A stretch of 64,000 bases of DNA from positions 620,001 through 684,000 of the forward strand of contig NZ_CP033896.1 of the NCBI RefSeq assembly GCF_003813965.1, in the 5' to 3' direction. Positions 49,134-58,316 of this stretch are shown here, piece by piece. The position numbers and the translations under genes were made by a program. The first letter of the stretch is position 1. The number at the start of each line of letters is the position of its first letter. The stretch is from Corynebacterium choanae (GTDB lineage: Bacteria; Actinomycetota; Actinomycetes; Mycobacteriales; Mycobacteriaceae). Below the pieces are notes generated by a model. The model saw only the letters and a list, made by a program, of their open reading frames with translations. It made no database searches and was not told where the DNA came from.

Positions 49134-50654
49134 TTAGCGTTCGTCGGAGGTGTCGTCGATGTCGTCCTTGCCGGTATGGTCTTTGTCAGTGTCATCGTCG
49201 GCCGGTTGCGCCGTATCGCTGTCGGCTGCGGTGTTGTTTGTCGATCCGCCGTCGATGTCTTCGAGGGAGGCACCGCTGGCAAGCATCGCTTCAAGTTTGT
49301 TGATTTCTGCGATCGGATCGAATTCGTCGCCTTCAGCCGCGTCAAGGAGCTGGTCGATGAATGCGGCAGGCTTTTCGATATCGTCCGCATCAGGCAGAAA
49401 ATCAGGATGATCCCACACTTGATCACGACGCTGACTGCCGACAGCAACCGTGATTCGCCGCCACAATTCGGTTGCCTGCTGGATCCGTGGTGTGCGGATT
49501 TCAATGCCGCCGATTGCTTCGAATGCCTTATCGGCTGAACCGCCGGTGGCGCGGCGGCGCTGCCAGGCTTCGATCACTACCCGTGTGGCGGGGATCCGAT
49601 CGACGAGGGCATCTTCGACAACAAAGTCGACCCATCCTTCAACAAGGGCAAGCAGTGTTTCCAGGCGGGCGGTTGCCGCCGCGTTCCGGGACCGAATCTT
49701 TGGGGAAAGATCGATCGACTGGAAGGATTGCAGCGCTTCTTGAATATCTTGCGGATCGCCAGATTCCAGGTTGAGCGACCGAGCCGCATCTTCAATATGG
49801 GAGGTGTCGATGGTGAGACCTTGCGCATATTCCTCCACGGAGGAAACAATTTGTTCCACCAGCCAGGGCACATGGGTGAAGAGTCGTTGCCGGGCAGCTT
49901 CCCGGGCGGCGACATAGACCATGACGTCACGCCGGTCGAGGTGTAGCTGGTCGGCCGCTTGTAAAATATGTGCCGGCAATAGCGCCACCATGTGTTTCGG
50001 CGCGACCGGCAGCCCCATGTCATTGCCGGAGAGAACGGCTTGTCCGAGTTCGGCGAGGGCTTCGCCGACACGCAGCCCCGCGGAATGGCTCGACATGCGA
50101 CCCATCATCGCCATGATGGGGCCTACAAATTCGCGAGCTTGTTCCGGCATTTGTTCCAGCTGGGCTTCGTTCATGCGCGCCTCAATCGGGGTGACGAGAC
50201 GTTTCCAGGTGGGCAGGGTGCGTTCCATCCACTGGATTTCATTCCAGCATTCCACGACCGCCCCAGATGCGGGAATATCGGTGGTGCCGCTGAGCCACAG
50301 CTCCGCTAAATTCACCGCTTCTTGCGCTACTTTGACCTGTGCCGCTGGGATGGTTTGCTGCCGGCCGAAGGTTTGCCGGGCAACTTTTTCCGCGATCTCA
50401 TAGTTTACCGGCTCGCCTGGTTCTTGCTGTTCCATGGCTTGCCCCATGCCGGTGAACATTTGCCCGAATTGGGAGAAAATATCGCCGAGCGAACCTGCTG
50501 GACCGCCGGCAGCGCCCGGCTGGAAACCGGCCGGGTTAAAACCTGGACCGCCGAAGAAAAACGAGGCAAACGGCGGCTGCTGGTTGGGGTCGAGATCGTC
50601 GTTGTCATCGTCATCATCGCGGGGTGGATGAAAGCCGAATCTATTACTAGCCAT
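49134..50654 (-). CDS. DUF2342 zincin-like protein (Rv3195 family)
   Basis: A 506-residue protein of the actinobacterial zinc-dependent metalloprotease (DUF2342) family. An acidic N-terminus and a Gly/Phe/Pro-rich stretch (PFASFFFGGPGFNPAGFQPGA) precede the helical core, with YVAAREAARQRLFTHVPWLVEQI as its clearest family block. The C-terminus is acidic and low complexity (about 460-506). I do not see a canonical HExxH; the family is assigned by its blocks. The ATG at 50654 follows a TAGATT -10 box by 7 nt (leaderless). It is divergent from the Lon-like PDZ protease, and the same pair occurs in M. tuberculosis (Rv3195/Rv3194c). Confidence 0.85.
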   Translation of the reverse strand: MASNRFGFHPPRDDDDDNDDLDPNQQPPFASFFFGGPGFNPAGFQPGAAGGPAGSLGDIFSQFGQMFTGMGQAMEQQEPGEPVNYEIAEKVARQTFGRQQTIPAAQVKVAQEAVNLAELWLSGTTDIPASGAVVECWNEIQWMERTLPTWKRLVTPIEARMNEAQLEQMPEQAREFVGPIMAMMGRMSSHSAGLRVGEALAELGQAVLSGNDMGLPVAPKHMVALLPAHILQAADQLHLDRRDVMVYVAAREAARQRLFTHVPWLVEQIVSSVEEYAQGLTIDTSHIEDAARSLNLESGDPQDIQEALQSFQSIDLSPKIRSRNAAATARLETLLALVEGWVDFVVEDALVDRIPATRVVIEAWQRRRATGGSADKAFEAIGGIEIRTPRIQQATELWRRITVAVGSQRRDQVWDHPDFLPDADDIEKPAAFIDQLLDAAEGDEFDPIAEINKLEAMLASGASLEDIDGGSTNNTAADSDTAQPADDDTDKDHTGKDDIDDTSDER

Positions 50655-50661
50655 ACCAAGT

Positions 50662-50667
50662 AATCTA
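50662..50667 (-). promoter_or_regulatory. -10 box of the leaderless zincin gene
   Basis: TAGATT on the minus strand ends 7 nt before the ATG at 50654. Confidence 0.65.
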
Positions 50668-50861
50668 CCGAGCAGCCCGGTGACGCTGCCAGTATTTCCC
50701 GTGTGCTGTCAGCGAACACCGGATTGCGCGGGAACGCTGAGGCGGCTTGCGCGTCGCCGATTTGTGCATAACTGCCTGCTTGCAGCCGGGAAACACGGGG
50801 GTTGCTGGCAGGATGAGTGCTTGCCCGGTGAGCATGATGCGTCGACAGTTTTTCACTCCGG

Positions 50862-50867
50862 TATGGT
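50862..50867 (+). promoter_or_regulatory. -10 box of the leaderless Lon-like PDZ protease gene
   Basis: TATGGT ends 7 nt before the GTG at 50875. Confidence 0.6.
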
Positions 50868-50874
50868 GGTGGTC

Positions 50875-51936
50875 GTGAATCGACGTCTGCGAACTTTGTT
50901 TTTCGGGGCCATCCCGGTGATGGTCAGTGCCGCGTTAGTGGGGGCGGATACGTTGCCGGTGTTTGGTGACTCGCTGCGTGTTCCCTATGCGGCTGAAGGG
51001 CCAGGTCCGGTGTTTAACACCCTCGGCGATTATGACGGGGAGAAGATTATTGACATCTCCGGGTTGCCGGTGGATCCCACCGATGGGGCGCTTGATATGA
51101 CGACTGTGTCAGTGGCGCACAATATGACGTTGCCGCAAGCCTTCACCCGTATGCTCACCACCGATGACACGTTCGTGCCGTTGGATGTCATTATTCCGCC
51201 TGGACAGACTGCTGAAGAGGTCCAAGAAACCAACGAGCGGGAGTTTTCCTCTTCCGAGTCGGCTGCCACGATGGCTGCGTTTCGCCACTTGGGGCTGCCG
51301 CTGACGACGGTGGTGGAAAAAACTGTGCCAGGCTCCGGTGCCTCCGGGGTGATTAACCCAGGGGATGAGATTGTGGCTGTTGCGGGGCAACAAGTGACCA
51401 GCCCTACTGCTGTGACTGAGCTGGTGCGTGCCCAGCAACCTGGGCAGCTGTTGACGGTGACGGTGAAACGCCACGACACCGGGGCAGTAGAGGATGTCCA
51501 ATTCACGTTGGGCAAAGACACCAATCATGGGGACACACCCTTGGCGGGGATGATGCTGGTTGCGGAACCCGCCGATGGGGCACGGGTGAACTACAACCTT
51601 TCCGGGGTGGGGGGACCTTCCGCGGGGCTGATTTTCTCCTTGGCAGTGGTAGATAAACTTGAGCCCGGTTCGCTCACCGGAGGGCACAAGATAGCTGGCA
51701 CTGGCACCATGTCACCAGATGGCACAGTCGGACCAATTGGGGGCATTGCCCATAAAGTGCAGGCGGCAAGCGACGCCGGGGCGGAATTGTTTTTAAGCCC
51801 GGCAGAAAACTGTGCGGAAGCCGTCTCCCGCTATGACGGGCCGATGACAGTGGTTCGGGTTAGCTCGTTAGAAGACGCAATCGGCGCTATTGATGCGTTC
51901 AAACGCGGCGATACGCTCGATACCTGCAGCCGGTAG
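50875..51936 (+). CDS. PDZ domain Lon-like serine protease (Rv3194c family)
   Basis: A 353-residue membrane-anchored protease. A short basic N-terminus (VNRRLRTLFFG) leads into a signal-anchor helix, then a PDZ domain (GSGASGVINPGDEIVAVAGQQVTS) and a Lon-type catalytic domain. The catalytic serine lies in VGGPSAGLIFSL and the lysine in IGGIAHKVQAA, giving the Ser-Lys dyad. GTG at 50875 was chosen from the leaderless -10 box; the frame runs to 50680, but the upstream part is cysteine-rich and unlike a signal peptide. It is divergent from the DUF2342 gene and precedes the PPA1309 gene on the other strand. Confidence 0.92.
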   Translation: MNRRLRTLFFGAIPVMVSAALVGADTLPVFGDSLRVPYAAEGPGPVFNTLGDYDGEKIIDISGLPVDPTDGALDMTTVSVAHNMTLPQAFTRMLTTDDTFVPLDVIIPPGQTAEEVQETNEREFSSSESAATMAAFRHLGLPLTTVVEKTVPGSGASGVINPGDEIVAVAGQQVTSPTAVTELVRAQQPGQLLTVTVKRHDTGAVEDVQFTLGKDTNHGDTPLAGMMLVAEPADGARVNYNLSGVGGPSAGLIFSLAVVDKLEPGSLTGGHKIAGTGTMSPDGTVGPIGGIAHKVQAASDAGAELFLSPAENCAEAVSRYDGPMTVVRVSSLEDAIGAIDAFKRGDTLDTCSR

Positions 51937-51967
51937 CTGCACGTTGCTGCACGCGACATGGTGACAG

Positions 51968-52438
51968 TTAGCGGAATGTTGCCTGTAGCGCTTCGATCAG
52001 TTCCGGGGCAATCGACTGCCCACCGCGCAGCCGCTGCTCGGCGGGGACGCTGTCGTCCAGAATTTTCAACAAGGTTGTTGAATAGCCGTTGCGCAGCACT
52101 CCCACGATGAGAAGCGCCGGATGGGAAGCAAGCTCCCCCGGTTCGCTAAATCGGATTCGTTGCGCCAACAAGGCGCCGCCCACTAGCGGTGGCCAGACGA
52201 TCTCCGCAATAAACTGCCCCGGATCGTTTGCTGCAGCAAAATCCTCGATCGGCGTGATTGTCAACGGATCGTTGTGTATCTTGTGCTGCTGCAGATTCTC
52301 TGGCAGATCAGCAGACGCGATCGCAGCAAACAGCATCCGCTCATCAGCGTCGGATGCCTGCTGGAAAAAATCTAATGCTTCAACGGCTGCGGCGTTGAGT
52401 GCTTGCTGCGTATATGCGTGACCTTCGACAGAACTCAT
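51968..52438 (-). CDS. PPA1309 family protein
   Basis: A 156-residue cytoplasmic protein of the actinobacterial PPA1309 family, whose function is unknown. The block TQQALNAAAVEALDFFQQASDAD starts the family domain, and RGGQSIAPELIEALQATF ends it. The ATG at 52438 is supported by a TACACT -10 box 8 nt upstream; the frame opens to 52594, but the extra residues are not family-like. It lies between the Lon-like protease and UPF0182, the standard position. Confidence 0.85.
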   Translation of the reverse strand: MSSVEGHAYTQQALNAAAVEALDFFQQASDADERMLFAAIASADLPENLQQHKIHNDPLTITPIEDFAAANDPGQFIAEIVWPPLVGGALLAQRIRFSEPGELASHPALLIVGVLRNGYSTTLLKILDDSVPAEQRLRGGQSIAPELIEALQATFR

Positions 52439-52446
52439 AAGGTTGC

Positions 52447-52452
52447 AGTGTA
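52447..52452 (-). promoter_or_regulatory. -10 box of the leaderless PPA1309 gene
   Basis: TACACT on the minus strand ends 8 nt before the ATG at 52438. Confidence 0.65.
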
Positions 52453-52974
52453 TGCGCACGGCTATGGGGCGTGGTAGCAGGTGGGAAAAACCCACCCCTT
52501 GGTGTGCTTGTTCCCGCCACGGTGATACACCCGATGCAACTGACAGCAGCACGCCTGCAGGGAACGATCCCGACCAGTGCATCGTTGAAGGCAACAGACC
52601 CTTGGGATTTCGGATATCCGGCTGGCACCCGCTGAAAAAATACTGGGCAACAGTACTTCAGGTGTCTGTTTTCTTCCGTGGCCGATACAGTAGGGGAAAC
52701 GCCTGTGGAACGTGACACCAAAAAATGAGGCGGCACAGCAACGCTGAAGCACTGTCACTGCTGTGGCGACTGGCCGCATCATGCAACCGGTGTGCACATC
52801 AGACACACAGCGACCGTTCATCGTCGACGCGGACTGCACAATCAAACTTCCGCACCTGAACAACGGGAAAGAAGTTTGCCTGCACCCTGTCGCAGTTTTT
52901 CAAACCGCGATGCGTCGAAAGCCACTAATCATAGGCTTTGTCGCACAGCGAATGATAAGGAGTGAATATATCGC
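52453..52974. other. Divergent gap upstream of UPF0182
   Basis: About 520 nt with no supported gene. It carries the promoters of both neighbours, and an AAGGAG about 12 nt before the UPF0182 ATG at 52975. Confidence 0.45.
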
Positions 52975-55900
52975 ATGGCTGAACCAAACAGGCCGCCCAT
53001 AGTGCCTGGCCTGCCGCAACGCCGCCCACCAGTCAAACTCGTATCCTTGCTGACTGTGCTTGCCGCAGTGGCATTCCTCACCCCAGTGCTTATCGGATTT
53101 ATCACCGACTGGCAGTGGTTTAGCGCAGTCAACTATCAAGGGGTGTTCACCAAAGCACTGCTGCTGCGTTTGAGCACCTTCGTGGTGTTTGCGCTTGTCG
53201 CCTATCTGGTGGTTGGTGCCGCCGGTTGGCTTGCCTACCGGTCAAGGCCAGCGGATCGGCCAGGGTTTGAACCCGGTTCGCCGCTGCACGCCTACCGTGA
53301 CTCCATCGATCAGTCACTCAAACGCATCCTGCTCGGGGTGCCGCTGGTAGTTGCTATCGGTGCTGGCCTTGTCGGCCAAGCAAACTGGACTCGCGTCGCA
53401 ATGATGTTCAACGCGCAAGACTTCGGCGTCACCGATCCACAATTCGGGCGGGATCTCGGGTTTTACGCGTTTATTCTGCCATTTTTGCAGCTAGTTGCCG
53501 CCAGTTTCAGTCTGCTGCTGGGGGTTGCGTTTATTGTTTCGCTCCTCGGACACTATCTGTTAGGTGGGATTCGCGCCGGGTCGATCGGGCAAGGGAAACG
53601 GGGCACGTTGTCGAAGGCTGCCCGCACCCAGCTGGCGGTGATCGCCGGACTGTGGATGCTGGTGAAGGTGTTTACCTACTGGTTAGATCGGTACGCGCTG
53701 CTGTCGAATGAGCATCTTCTCGGCCGGGATCAGGCTTCGTTTACCGGCGGTAACTACACCGATATTAATGCTGTGCTTCCGGCGAAGATCCTGCTGATGG
53801 TTATTGGTGCTGTCGTGGCGGTGACCTTTTTTGCCACAGTAGTGTTGAAAGATTTACGAATCCCGGCACTGGCGACCGCCCTCATGGTGCTTTCTTCGCT
53901 GGTGATTGGGGCTGCCTGGCCGGCTGCGGTGGAACAATTCTCGGTGAAACCAAACCGGGCAGAAAAAGAAGCCGACTATATTGCGCGAAATATTGCCGCC
54001 ACCCGGTTTGCCTACGGGCTCACCGATGAGAATGTGACCTATGAATTGGATTGGGGTGCCGGCGGGGCAAGTAACGAAGCAGTCGCCAACGATCGGGCGA
54101 CCTTGTCCAATATTCGTCTGCTCGACCCGCAGGTGCTGGCAGCAACCTTCACCCAGCGGCAGCAGTTGAAAAACTTTTATGGGTTCCCGAAGAAACTCAA
54201 CATTGACCGCTACACCGTCGATGGGGAATTGCGGGACTATGTGGTTGCAGCCCGGGAAATCGATCCGAATGCGCTCACCGATAATCAGCGCGACTGGATC
54301 AACCGGCACACGGTGTACACGCACGGCAATGGCCTGATTGCAGCCCCTGCCAATAAGGTTGACGAGGTTGCCCGCGATGTTGGATCAACCCGTGGTGGCT
54401 ATCCGATCTTTATTGTCTCTGATTTGCAGACCCTTGAGCGGCAGGCGAAAGACCCGAAGGCTGAGAAGCTCGGCATTGATGTGGAACAGCCGCGGATTTA
54501 CTACGGTCCGGTGATTTCTTCGGGTAACCCGGCGCAAGACTATGCCATTGTGGGCTCCAAATTGGACGGTAAATCGCTGGAGTATGACACCGATTCGACA
54601 ACCTACACCTATGAGGGTGAAGGCGGAGTTGGTATCGGTAACCTGCTGCAACGTGCTATCTATGCCGGCCGCTATCAGGAGCTCAACATGCTGCTTAGCG
54701 ACCGGATTGACGATAATTCCAAGATTATCTTCAACCGTGATCCCCGCTCCCGCGTGGAGAAAGTCGCCCCGTGGCTGACCACCGATTCGACCACGTATCC
54801 GACGGTAATCGACGGGAAAATCAAGTGGATTGTCGACGGTTACACCACCCTTGATTCGCTGCCCTATGTGAAGTCTGCGCAGTTGGAGAAGGTTACAGCG
54901 GATGCGTTGAATACTTCGGGACTGAATCAGAATGTGTTCACCCCAAAGATTGGCTACATCCGCAACTCAGTGAAGGCTGTGGTTGACGCCTATGACGGCA
55001 CGGTGGAACTGTATGCCTTCGACGAAGATGATCCGGTGCTAAAGGCTTGGGAAGGGGTTTTCCCGGAGACGGTGAAGCCGCGCAGCGAAATCTCGCCTGC
55101 CCTGATGGATCATCTGCGCTATCCGGAAGACATGTTTAAGGTGCAGCGGGAAATGATCGCGAAGTATCACGTCGATGATGCCCGGGAATTCTTCACTTCG
55201 GATAAATTCTGGTCGGTGCCAACCGATCCGACTATGGAAGGCCAAAACTCGAATCTGGCGCAGCCGCCATACTATGTGGTTGCGGGCGCCCCGGAAACTG
55301 ATGAGGCTTCCTTCCAGCTCATCACCCCATTCCGCGGGTTTGAACGGCAGTTCTTGGCGGCGCATATGACTGCTTCTTCGGATCCTGACACCTATGGCAA
55401 GATCACTGTCCGGGTGCTGCCGACTGATACGCAAACCTTCGGTCCTGCCCAGGCGCAAGATGCCATGATGTCTTCTGACCAGATTGCCCGTGACCGATCC
55501 TTGTGGCAGGCCACCAATGACATCACCAACGGGAACTTGTTGACGTTGCCAGTTGGTGGCGGTGAGATTCTCTACGTTGAGCCGATCTACACCAAGCGCA
55601 AGGGGCAAGAATCAGCGTTCCCGAAGCTGCTGCGGGTGCTTGTCTACTACAAGGGTTCGGTCGGCTATGCTCCGACGATCGCTGAGGCGCTCACACAGGT
55701 GGGTATTGATCCAAAGGCTGCAGCTGACTTGCAGGAGGCTGAGCAGTCAGCGGGCGACTTGTCGCCGGGAACGCCGCCTGCGGCAGCACCTGGTCCGGCA
55801 GCGGGTCTGGAAGCAGTGCCCAGCGGAAACGCTGAGGAAGCGTTCAAGCGTCTGCAGGACGCGTTGGCGAATCTGCGAGCCAAACAGGGTTCGTCTTTCG

Positions 55901-56016
55901 AGGAGTATGGACGTGCCCTCGACGAGTTGGATTCAGCGGTGCGCAACTACCAGCAGTTGACGGGCAATCCACAGCCGGCAGCGCCGGCTGAGCAGCCTGC
56001 CCCGGCCGCATCCTAG
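52975..56016 (+). CDS. UPF0182 family large membrane protein (Rv3193c-like)
   Basis: A 1013-residue protein with a short basic/proline N-terminus, about seven membrane segments in the first 330 residues (for example VKLVSLLTVLAAVAFLTPVLIGF and ILLMVIGAVVAVTFFATVVL), and a large extracytoplasmic domain. The blocks ARNIAATRFAYGL, RYPEDMFKVQREM and LPVGGGEILYVEPIY are UPF0182 hallmarks. The C-terminus is Ala/Pro rich with a helical LANLRAKQGSSFEEYGRAL segment. The function is unknown. The ATG has AAGGAG upstream. A terminator follows after about 70 nt. Confidence 0.94.
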   Translation: MAEPNRPPIVPGLPQRRPPVKLVSLLTVLAAVAFLTPVLIGFITDWQWFSAVNYQGVFTKALLLRLSTFVVFALVAYLVVGAAGWLAYRSRPADRPGFEPGSPLHAYRDSIDQSLKRILLGVPLVVAIGAGLVGQANWTRVAMMFNAQDFGVTDPQFGRDLGFYAFILPFLQLVAASFSLLLGVAFIVSLLGHYLLGGIRAGSIGQGKRGTLSKAARTQLAVIAGLWMLVKVFTYWLDRYALLSNEHLLGRDQASFTGGNYTDINAVLPAKILLMVIGAVVAVTFFATVVLKDLRIPALATALMVLSSLVIGAAWPAAVEQFSVKPNRAEKEADYIARNIAATRFAYGLTDENVTYELDWGAGGASNEAVANDRATLSNIRLLDPQVLAATFTQRQQLKNFYGFPKKLNIDRYTVDGELRDYVVAAREIDPNALTDNQRDWINRHTVYTHGNGLIAAPANKVDEVARDVGSTRGGYPIFIVSDLQTLERQAKDPKAEKLGIDVEQPRIYYGPVISSGNPAQDYAIVGSKLDGKSLEYDTDSTTYTYEGEGGVGIGNLLQRAIYAGRYQELNMLLSDRIDDNSKIIFNRDPRSRVEKVAPWLTTDSTTYPTVIDGKIKWIVDGYTTLDSLPYVKSAQLEKVTADALNTSGLNQNVFTPKIGYIRNSVKAVVDAYDGTVELYAFDEDDPVLKAWEGVFPETVKPRSEISPALMDHLRYPEDMFKVQREMIAKYHVDDAREFFTSDKFWSVPTDPTMEGQNSNLAQPPYYVVAGAPETDEASFQLITPFRGFERQFLAAHMTASSDPDTYGKITVRVLPTDTQTFGPAQAQDAMMSSDQIARDRSLWQATNDITNGNLLTLPVGGGEILYVEPIYTKRKGQESAFPKLLRVLVYYKGSVGYAPTIAEALTQVGIDPKAAADLQEAEQSAGDLSPGTPPAAAPGPAAGLEAVPSGNAEEAFKRLQDALANLRAKQGSSFEEYGRALDELDSAVRNYQQLTGNPQPAAPAEQPAPAAS

Positions 56017-56086
56017 GGCGAGCCAGCTGCATCTCATCTCCTGTGTCTGGTGACTGAATGACTTAAGTTGCCGTGGCGTGGGTACG

Positions 56087-56125
56087 GCGGAGAGCCCCGA
56101 TGTTCGGGGTTCTCCGCTTCTTCTG
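56087..56125 (+). terminator. Terminator after UPF0182
   Basis: GCGGAGAGCCCCGA (56087-56100) pairs with TTCGGGGTTCTCCGC (56103-56117), with one bulge. TTCTTCTGT follows the stem. Confidence 0.8.
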
Positions 56126-56252
56126 TGGTTGGGGTGGTGGCTCGGTACTCGGTGGATGAACAGGTGATTTGCATCGATGAGGGTGGGTCTATATAGTTAT
56201 CGGAGTCAGTTCAGCTGTGAGGCTGATTTGATTTAAGTGCATATGCACCCAT

Positions 56253-56326
56253 CGCGGGGTGGAGCAGCTCGGTAGCTCGCTGGGCTCATAACCCAGAGGT
56301 CGTAGGTTCGAATCCTGCCCCCGCTA
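56253..56326 (+). tRNA. Initiator tRNA-fMet (CAT anticodon)
   Basis: A 74-nt cloverleaf. The acceptor arm CGCGGGG pairs with CCCCGC, with the unpaired C1 typical of initiators (here opposite T72). The D stem is GAGC/GCTC, the anticodon stem is CTGGG/CCCAG with loop CTCATAA, and the T loop is TTCGAAT. GGG:CCC pairs in the anticodon stem are the initiator signature. The genome does not encode CCA: the sequence reads ACTA, so CCA is added after transcription. Confidence 0.96.
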
Positions 56327-56340
56327 CTACATTTGGATTA

Positions 56341-56374
56341 CCCCCTCTCATCTGAGAGGGGGTTTTCTTGTTTT
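56341..56374 (+). terminator. Intrinsic terminator after the tRNA
   Basis: CCCCCTCTCA (56341-56350) pairs perfectly with TGAGAGGGGG (56353-56362), with a 2-nt loop. A T-rich tail (TTTTCTTGTTTT) follows. Confidence 0.92.
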
Positions 56375-56497
56375 CCTACGGCATGGCGGATTCTAGTGGT
56401 CGTTGCAACAGTCGTCTTGGATTAGTTTAGCCAGGCATCTTCATGCTGTCACGGGCAGCCTTGTGCGGCGGCACCGCTGATTGCTGGTGCAGGCGAC

Positions 56498-57052
56498 CTA
56501 GTCATTGGGATAGGTGTCCTTACAGTGAAGAAACGCTTCGTCGCTCACCTGTCGGCGGGTCGAAGGGTAGTCGGCGCCTTCTGGTGCAATATAGCCGACG
56601 ATCAGCTGGCCGGGTTCGGCGGCGTCAGCCTCAGCGTAGGTCAGCGCTATCTCGGGTACCCTTCCGGTTGCCGACTTCCTGGTTTCCGGGGAGATAATCA
56701 TCAGCTCGTGGGGGGATTGTGCATCGGGAAGATTGAGGGGTTCATCGACGGTACTTCCCGCACCAAGGGTGTGCGGAGTGATCGTTGTTGGGGTGGCTAT
56801 GGCGGGATCAAAGGAGATAACTCCGAGCTGCGGGTTGGGGGATCCATCACCAGGATTTGCGCCCACGAACCGGATCCCGGTGACGCTGAGTCCACAGGGA
56901 TTGATGTGGATTTCCCAGTCGCCGTTTTCGGCGGTGCGCACACCCACGGCACCGAAAGAAGGCGGAGCATCTTTGAACGAGACACAACCGCCCAGTGCTG
57001 CTACAGCAGCCACAATAATTATTGCTTGGCGGATTGTTTGGAAAGCTCGCAT
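56498..57052 (-). CDS. Putative lipoprotein
   Basis: A 184-residue secreted lipoprotein. A hydrophobic signal (IIIVAAVAALGGC) ends with the lipobox LGGC near residue 24. The mature part starts VSFKDAPPSFGAVGV and includes NPCGLSVTGIRFVGANPGDGSPNPQLG, which suggests a beta-rich extracytoplasmic domain, and one further cysteine (HCKDTY) near the end. I do not recognise the family. The ATG at 57052 is backed by a TAGGGT -10 box 7 nt upstream; the frame is open to 57217, but the upstream residues do not form a signal peptide. Confidence 0.7.
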   Translation of the reverse strand: MRAFQTIRQAIIIVAAVAALGGCVSFKDAPPSFGAVGVRTAENGDWEIHINPCGLSVTGIRFVGANPGDGSPNPQLGVISFDPAIATPTTITPHTLGAGSTVDEPLNLPDAQSPHELMIISPETRKSATGRVPEIALTYAEADAAEPGQLIVGYIAPEGADYPSTRRQVSDEAFLHCKDTYPND

Positions 57053-57059
57053 AGTGGCC

Positions 57060-57065
57060 ACCCTA
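57060..57065 (-). promoter_or_regulatory. -10 box of the leaderless lipoprotein gene
   Basis: TAGGGT on the minus strand ends 7 nt before the ATG at 57052. Confidence 0.5.
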
Positions 57066-57228
57066 TCAGGGCTATGGGGTCGGCACCCGGTGCCATCTCC
57101 TTGCAGAAACGCTGATATCACTGCTGGGGTTTCCTTCCGGTGCTGTACGCGCATCGCTTCACCCCGGGAGATGGTGCCACTGATGTATTTGTCCTTGGCA
57201 CAAGGGATGGTTTTCACCCCTGGTTTAC

Positions 57229-58014
57229 TTATTTGAGCAAGTCGTCCATGGGAACAAAATCTTCCAAATCAGGTCGCAGTGTCCCTTTCGTGCCGTCGCT
57301 GCGCAGCAGTTTCACGGTGGAACCTTTCCCGGTGGTGTACCCGCCAACCCCGAAGTCATTCGTTGGGGTGGCTATGCCAACTTCCTCTTCGACAACTGCA
57401 ATCTGCGCTAGATGGGCAGGCAAGGCAGGCGGGTTGGAACTTGCCGCAGTGGGGGCAAATTGGTGGTCGGCGATAGTGGGGAGTTTCCCGTGGTCGAGAC
57501 TGTGGCGAAGCTGGGCGACGGCGAGATCGACACGGCTGGCCAGCACAGTGCCATGAGCATCATCGGAGGAGGCAAACACTGCCACTGGCAGGGTGAGTGC
57601 CCGCATGGCAGCAAAGAGTGGCCGCATGGCCATCTCGAGCATCATCGAGTGGCGACTCGAGCCACCGGTTGCCCCGAGGAGTACCGGGGTGCCCGCGATC
57701 CGGTCATTGCCTATCACATCAGCAAATGCTTTAAACAATCCTCCGTATGATCCGGCATAGGTGGGGGTGAGGGCGATAATCCCCGTGGCATCCGCCACGG
57801 TATCTAGTGCTGCCTCTAATGCTTGGGAGGGCACCCCGGTGAGATGCATGTCAGCGATATCATGCGCCAGATTGCGGATGCTGATTGTAGTAATGGTCGT
57901 TTCGGTGGTATCGAAACGTTGCGCAATAGCTTTCCGGTAGCGCTGCTCGAGCAGGGCAGTGCTGGAGGTTTCCGACATGCCGCCTTGGATGATGACAATG
58001 TGCTTGGTGCTCAT
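57229..58014 (-). CDS. NAD(P)H-dependent FMN reductase, CE1759 family
   Basis: A 261-residue flavin reductase of the TIGR04037 (CE1759) family, which is partnered with the LLM oxidoreductase encoded upstream. The N-terminal flavodoxin-like strand (HIVIIQGGMSETSSTALLEQ) and the ALTPTYAGSYGGLFKAFADV block, which binds FMN in NADPH-dependent FMN reductases, are visible. The C-terminus is variable. It probably supplies reduced FMN to the monooxygenase. A hairpin terminator lies between the two genes, so its transcription may be partly independent. Confidence 0.9.
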   Translation of the reverse strand: MSTKHIVIIQGGMSETSSTALLEQRYRKAIAQRFDTTETTITTISIRNLAHDIADMHLTGVPSQALEAALDTVADATGIIALTPTYAGSYGGLFKAFADVIGNDRIAGTPVLLGATGGSSRHSMMLEMAMRPLFAAMRALTLPVAVFASSDDAHGTVLASRVDLAVAQLRHSLDHGKLPTIADHQFAPTAASSNPPALPAHLAQIAVVEEEVGIATPTNDFGVGGYTTGKGSTVKLLRSDGTKGTLRPDLEDFVPMDDLLK

Positions 58015-58316
58015 AGTGTTCTACCGGTGCTTTCTGCGAAGTGTCTAAACAAATTTGGATAGTGTATCGCGCACGGTTTCGGGTGTGCGCTGGTGCTGAT
58101 GTTGGGAAACGATACAGGGAACAACAGTAGATAGTCGGTGGCGGTGAGCCCTGCGATCAGAGGGAAGGGACGCGGGTGTGGTGTTGCAGCAATGCCACCG
58201 GTGACACGTGTGCTACCGGTGAGCAGGGTCATACGTTGGCGGTTACCAGGCCGCTTCCTGCAAGGAAAGAACAGGCTGCCAGGGCAGCGCCTGGCAGCAG
58301 TGGTTATTGCAATTCG
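58015..58316. other. Gap between the flavin genes
   Basis: 302 nt without a gene. It contains the 9-bp perfect hairpin at 58275-58298, and must hold any separate promoter of the FMN reductase gene. Confidence 0.5.
58275..58298 (-). terminator. Perfect hairpin after the LLM oxidoreductase gene
   Basis: GCTGCCAGG (58275-58283) pairs perfectly with CCTGGCAGC (58290-58298) over a 6-nt loop. On the minus strand it is followed by TGTTCTTTCCTT, a T-rich tail, and it lies 18 nt after the stop of the oxidoreductase gene. Confidence 0.8.
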
